NCBI RefSeq assembly: GCF_002836505.1
Contig: NZ_PJBF01000041.1
Coordinates: 124,001-188,000 of the forward strand
Source: Psychrobacter sp. Choline-02u-9
GTDB taxonomy: Bacteria > Pseudomonadota > Gammaproteobacteria > Pseudomonadales > Moraxellaceae
DNA: 64,000 nt
Reading direction: 5' to 3'
Shown here piece by piece: positions 63,746-64,000 of this stretch. The translations under genes and the position numbers were made by a program. Under the pieces are notes generated by a model. The model was not told the origin of the DNA. It ran no database searches and worked only from the letters and a program-made list of their open reading frames with translations. Numbering within the stretch: position 1 is the stretch's first letter; every line of letters begins with the position of its first letter.

Positions 63746-64000
63746 AAAATGTGTGATATCGATACCTAGTTAATAATCAACAACTGTCAGAGTGGAACAT
63801 TGGATTTTTAGCTTACTCATTATGAGTATAAACACTAAAGCGTAGTAGTATTTGTTTACTACCAATGTGTCAACCATATACAAGTAAACGGCTACTAGTA
63901 GCATACAGCTTATAACTAGCGTTTGTATTCTGACTATACATTTCTATAACAGTAGAGTATACAGCCAAAACCAGTTTAATTATGACAGTTGTACTGTCTA
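63746..64000. other. upstream region of the ArsR-type gene to the window end
   Basis: AT-rich, with the 15-bp dyad at 63814-63828 and repeated TACTAC/GTAGTA trinucleotide-like motifs near 63842-63905. No gene is visible before the window ends. Confidence 0.35.
63814..63828. promoter_or_regulatory. 15-bp perfect palindrome, candidate operator of the ArsR-type gene
   Basis: TACTCAT and ATGAGTA flank a single central T. It lies about 70 bases upstream of the regulator's start on the minus strand, a reasonable place for autoregulation by a dimeric winged-helix protein. Confidence 0.4.

Noticed and set aside
1-64000. CRISPR arrays, tRNA/rRNA genes, insertion sequences or prophage
   Set aside because: No regularly spaced identical repeats, cloverleaf-like sequences, transposases, integrases or phage structural genes were recognised.

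Overview
The window looks like chromosomal sequence of a Psychrobacter-type bacterium (Moraxellaceae, Gammaproteobacteria). This is inferred from the moderately AT-rich DNA, the DUF1852 (MesX)/MesD methionine synthase pair, a solo gspL-gspM pair, the LysM-rich MltD, and secD/secF/yajC as three separate genes. No phylogenetic search was run. I see no tRNA, rRNA, CRISPR array, prophage or insertion sequence. Nearly all of it is housekeeping or transport.

Layout. 1-5 kb: a HIT hydrolase, a BCCT osmolyte carrier, dusB, a DUF1622 membrane protein. 5-10 kb: an SDR, then the MesX-MesD-flavin reductase methionine cluster behind a MetR-like dyad, then a TauE/SafE exporter. 10-14 kb: an L7/L12-like membrane protein, ppa, lipB, an aldehyde dehydrogenase. 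14-19 kb: a quaternary-amine ABC importer (binding protein fused to permease, plus ATPase) behind a structured leader, then pncB. 19-26.5 kb: xseB-xseA, a lipoprotein, an alpha/beta hydrolase, zapE, a nitroreductase, gpsA, sixA. 26.7-33 kb: gspL-gspM, a small membrane protein, pyrD-cvpA, purF. 33-39.6 kb (minus strand): azlC-azlD, a MATE transporter, secF-secD, yajC. 40-50.6 kb: a CNNM/CBS protein, a secreted protein, MltD, an MltF-like transglycosylase, a 1.1 kb gene-free stretch, a Nif3-like protein, a DegS-like protease. 50.7-58.7 kb (minus strand): the class Ia ribonucleotide reductase region. 59-64 kb: DUF493, a bestrophin, a SulP transporter, an ArsR-type regulator.

The strongest candidate for something unusual is the reductase region. 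In transcription order it reads nrdA, a 1,123-residue KAP-family P-loop NTPase, a small Lys/Ala-rich protein, nrdB, and a YfaE-type ferredoxin. The KAP gene is clearly more AT-rich than its neighbours, has two predicted membrane segments beside its ATPase core, and follows a 35-bp near-perfect palindrome. KAP proteins include PifA, the F-plasmid protein that excludes phage T7. A horizontally acquired, possibly defensive ATPase inside the nucleotide-reduction locus is therefore a reasonable, untested hypothesis.

Other notable items are the cobalamin- and folate-independent methionine synthase cluster, a terminator-like hairpin running into the dusB start codon, a heptanucleotide tandem repeat, repeats overlapping the nrdB stop codon, and translated N-terminal extensions on SecF and GpsA. 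Several start codons were moved from the longest reading frame to positions better supported by ribosome binding sites or family length.
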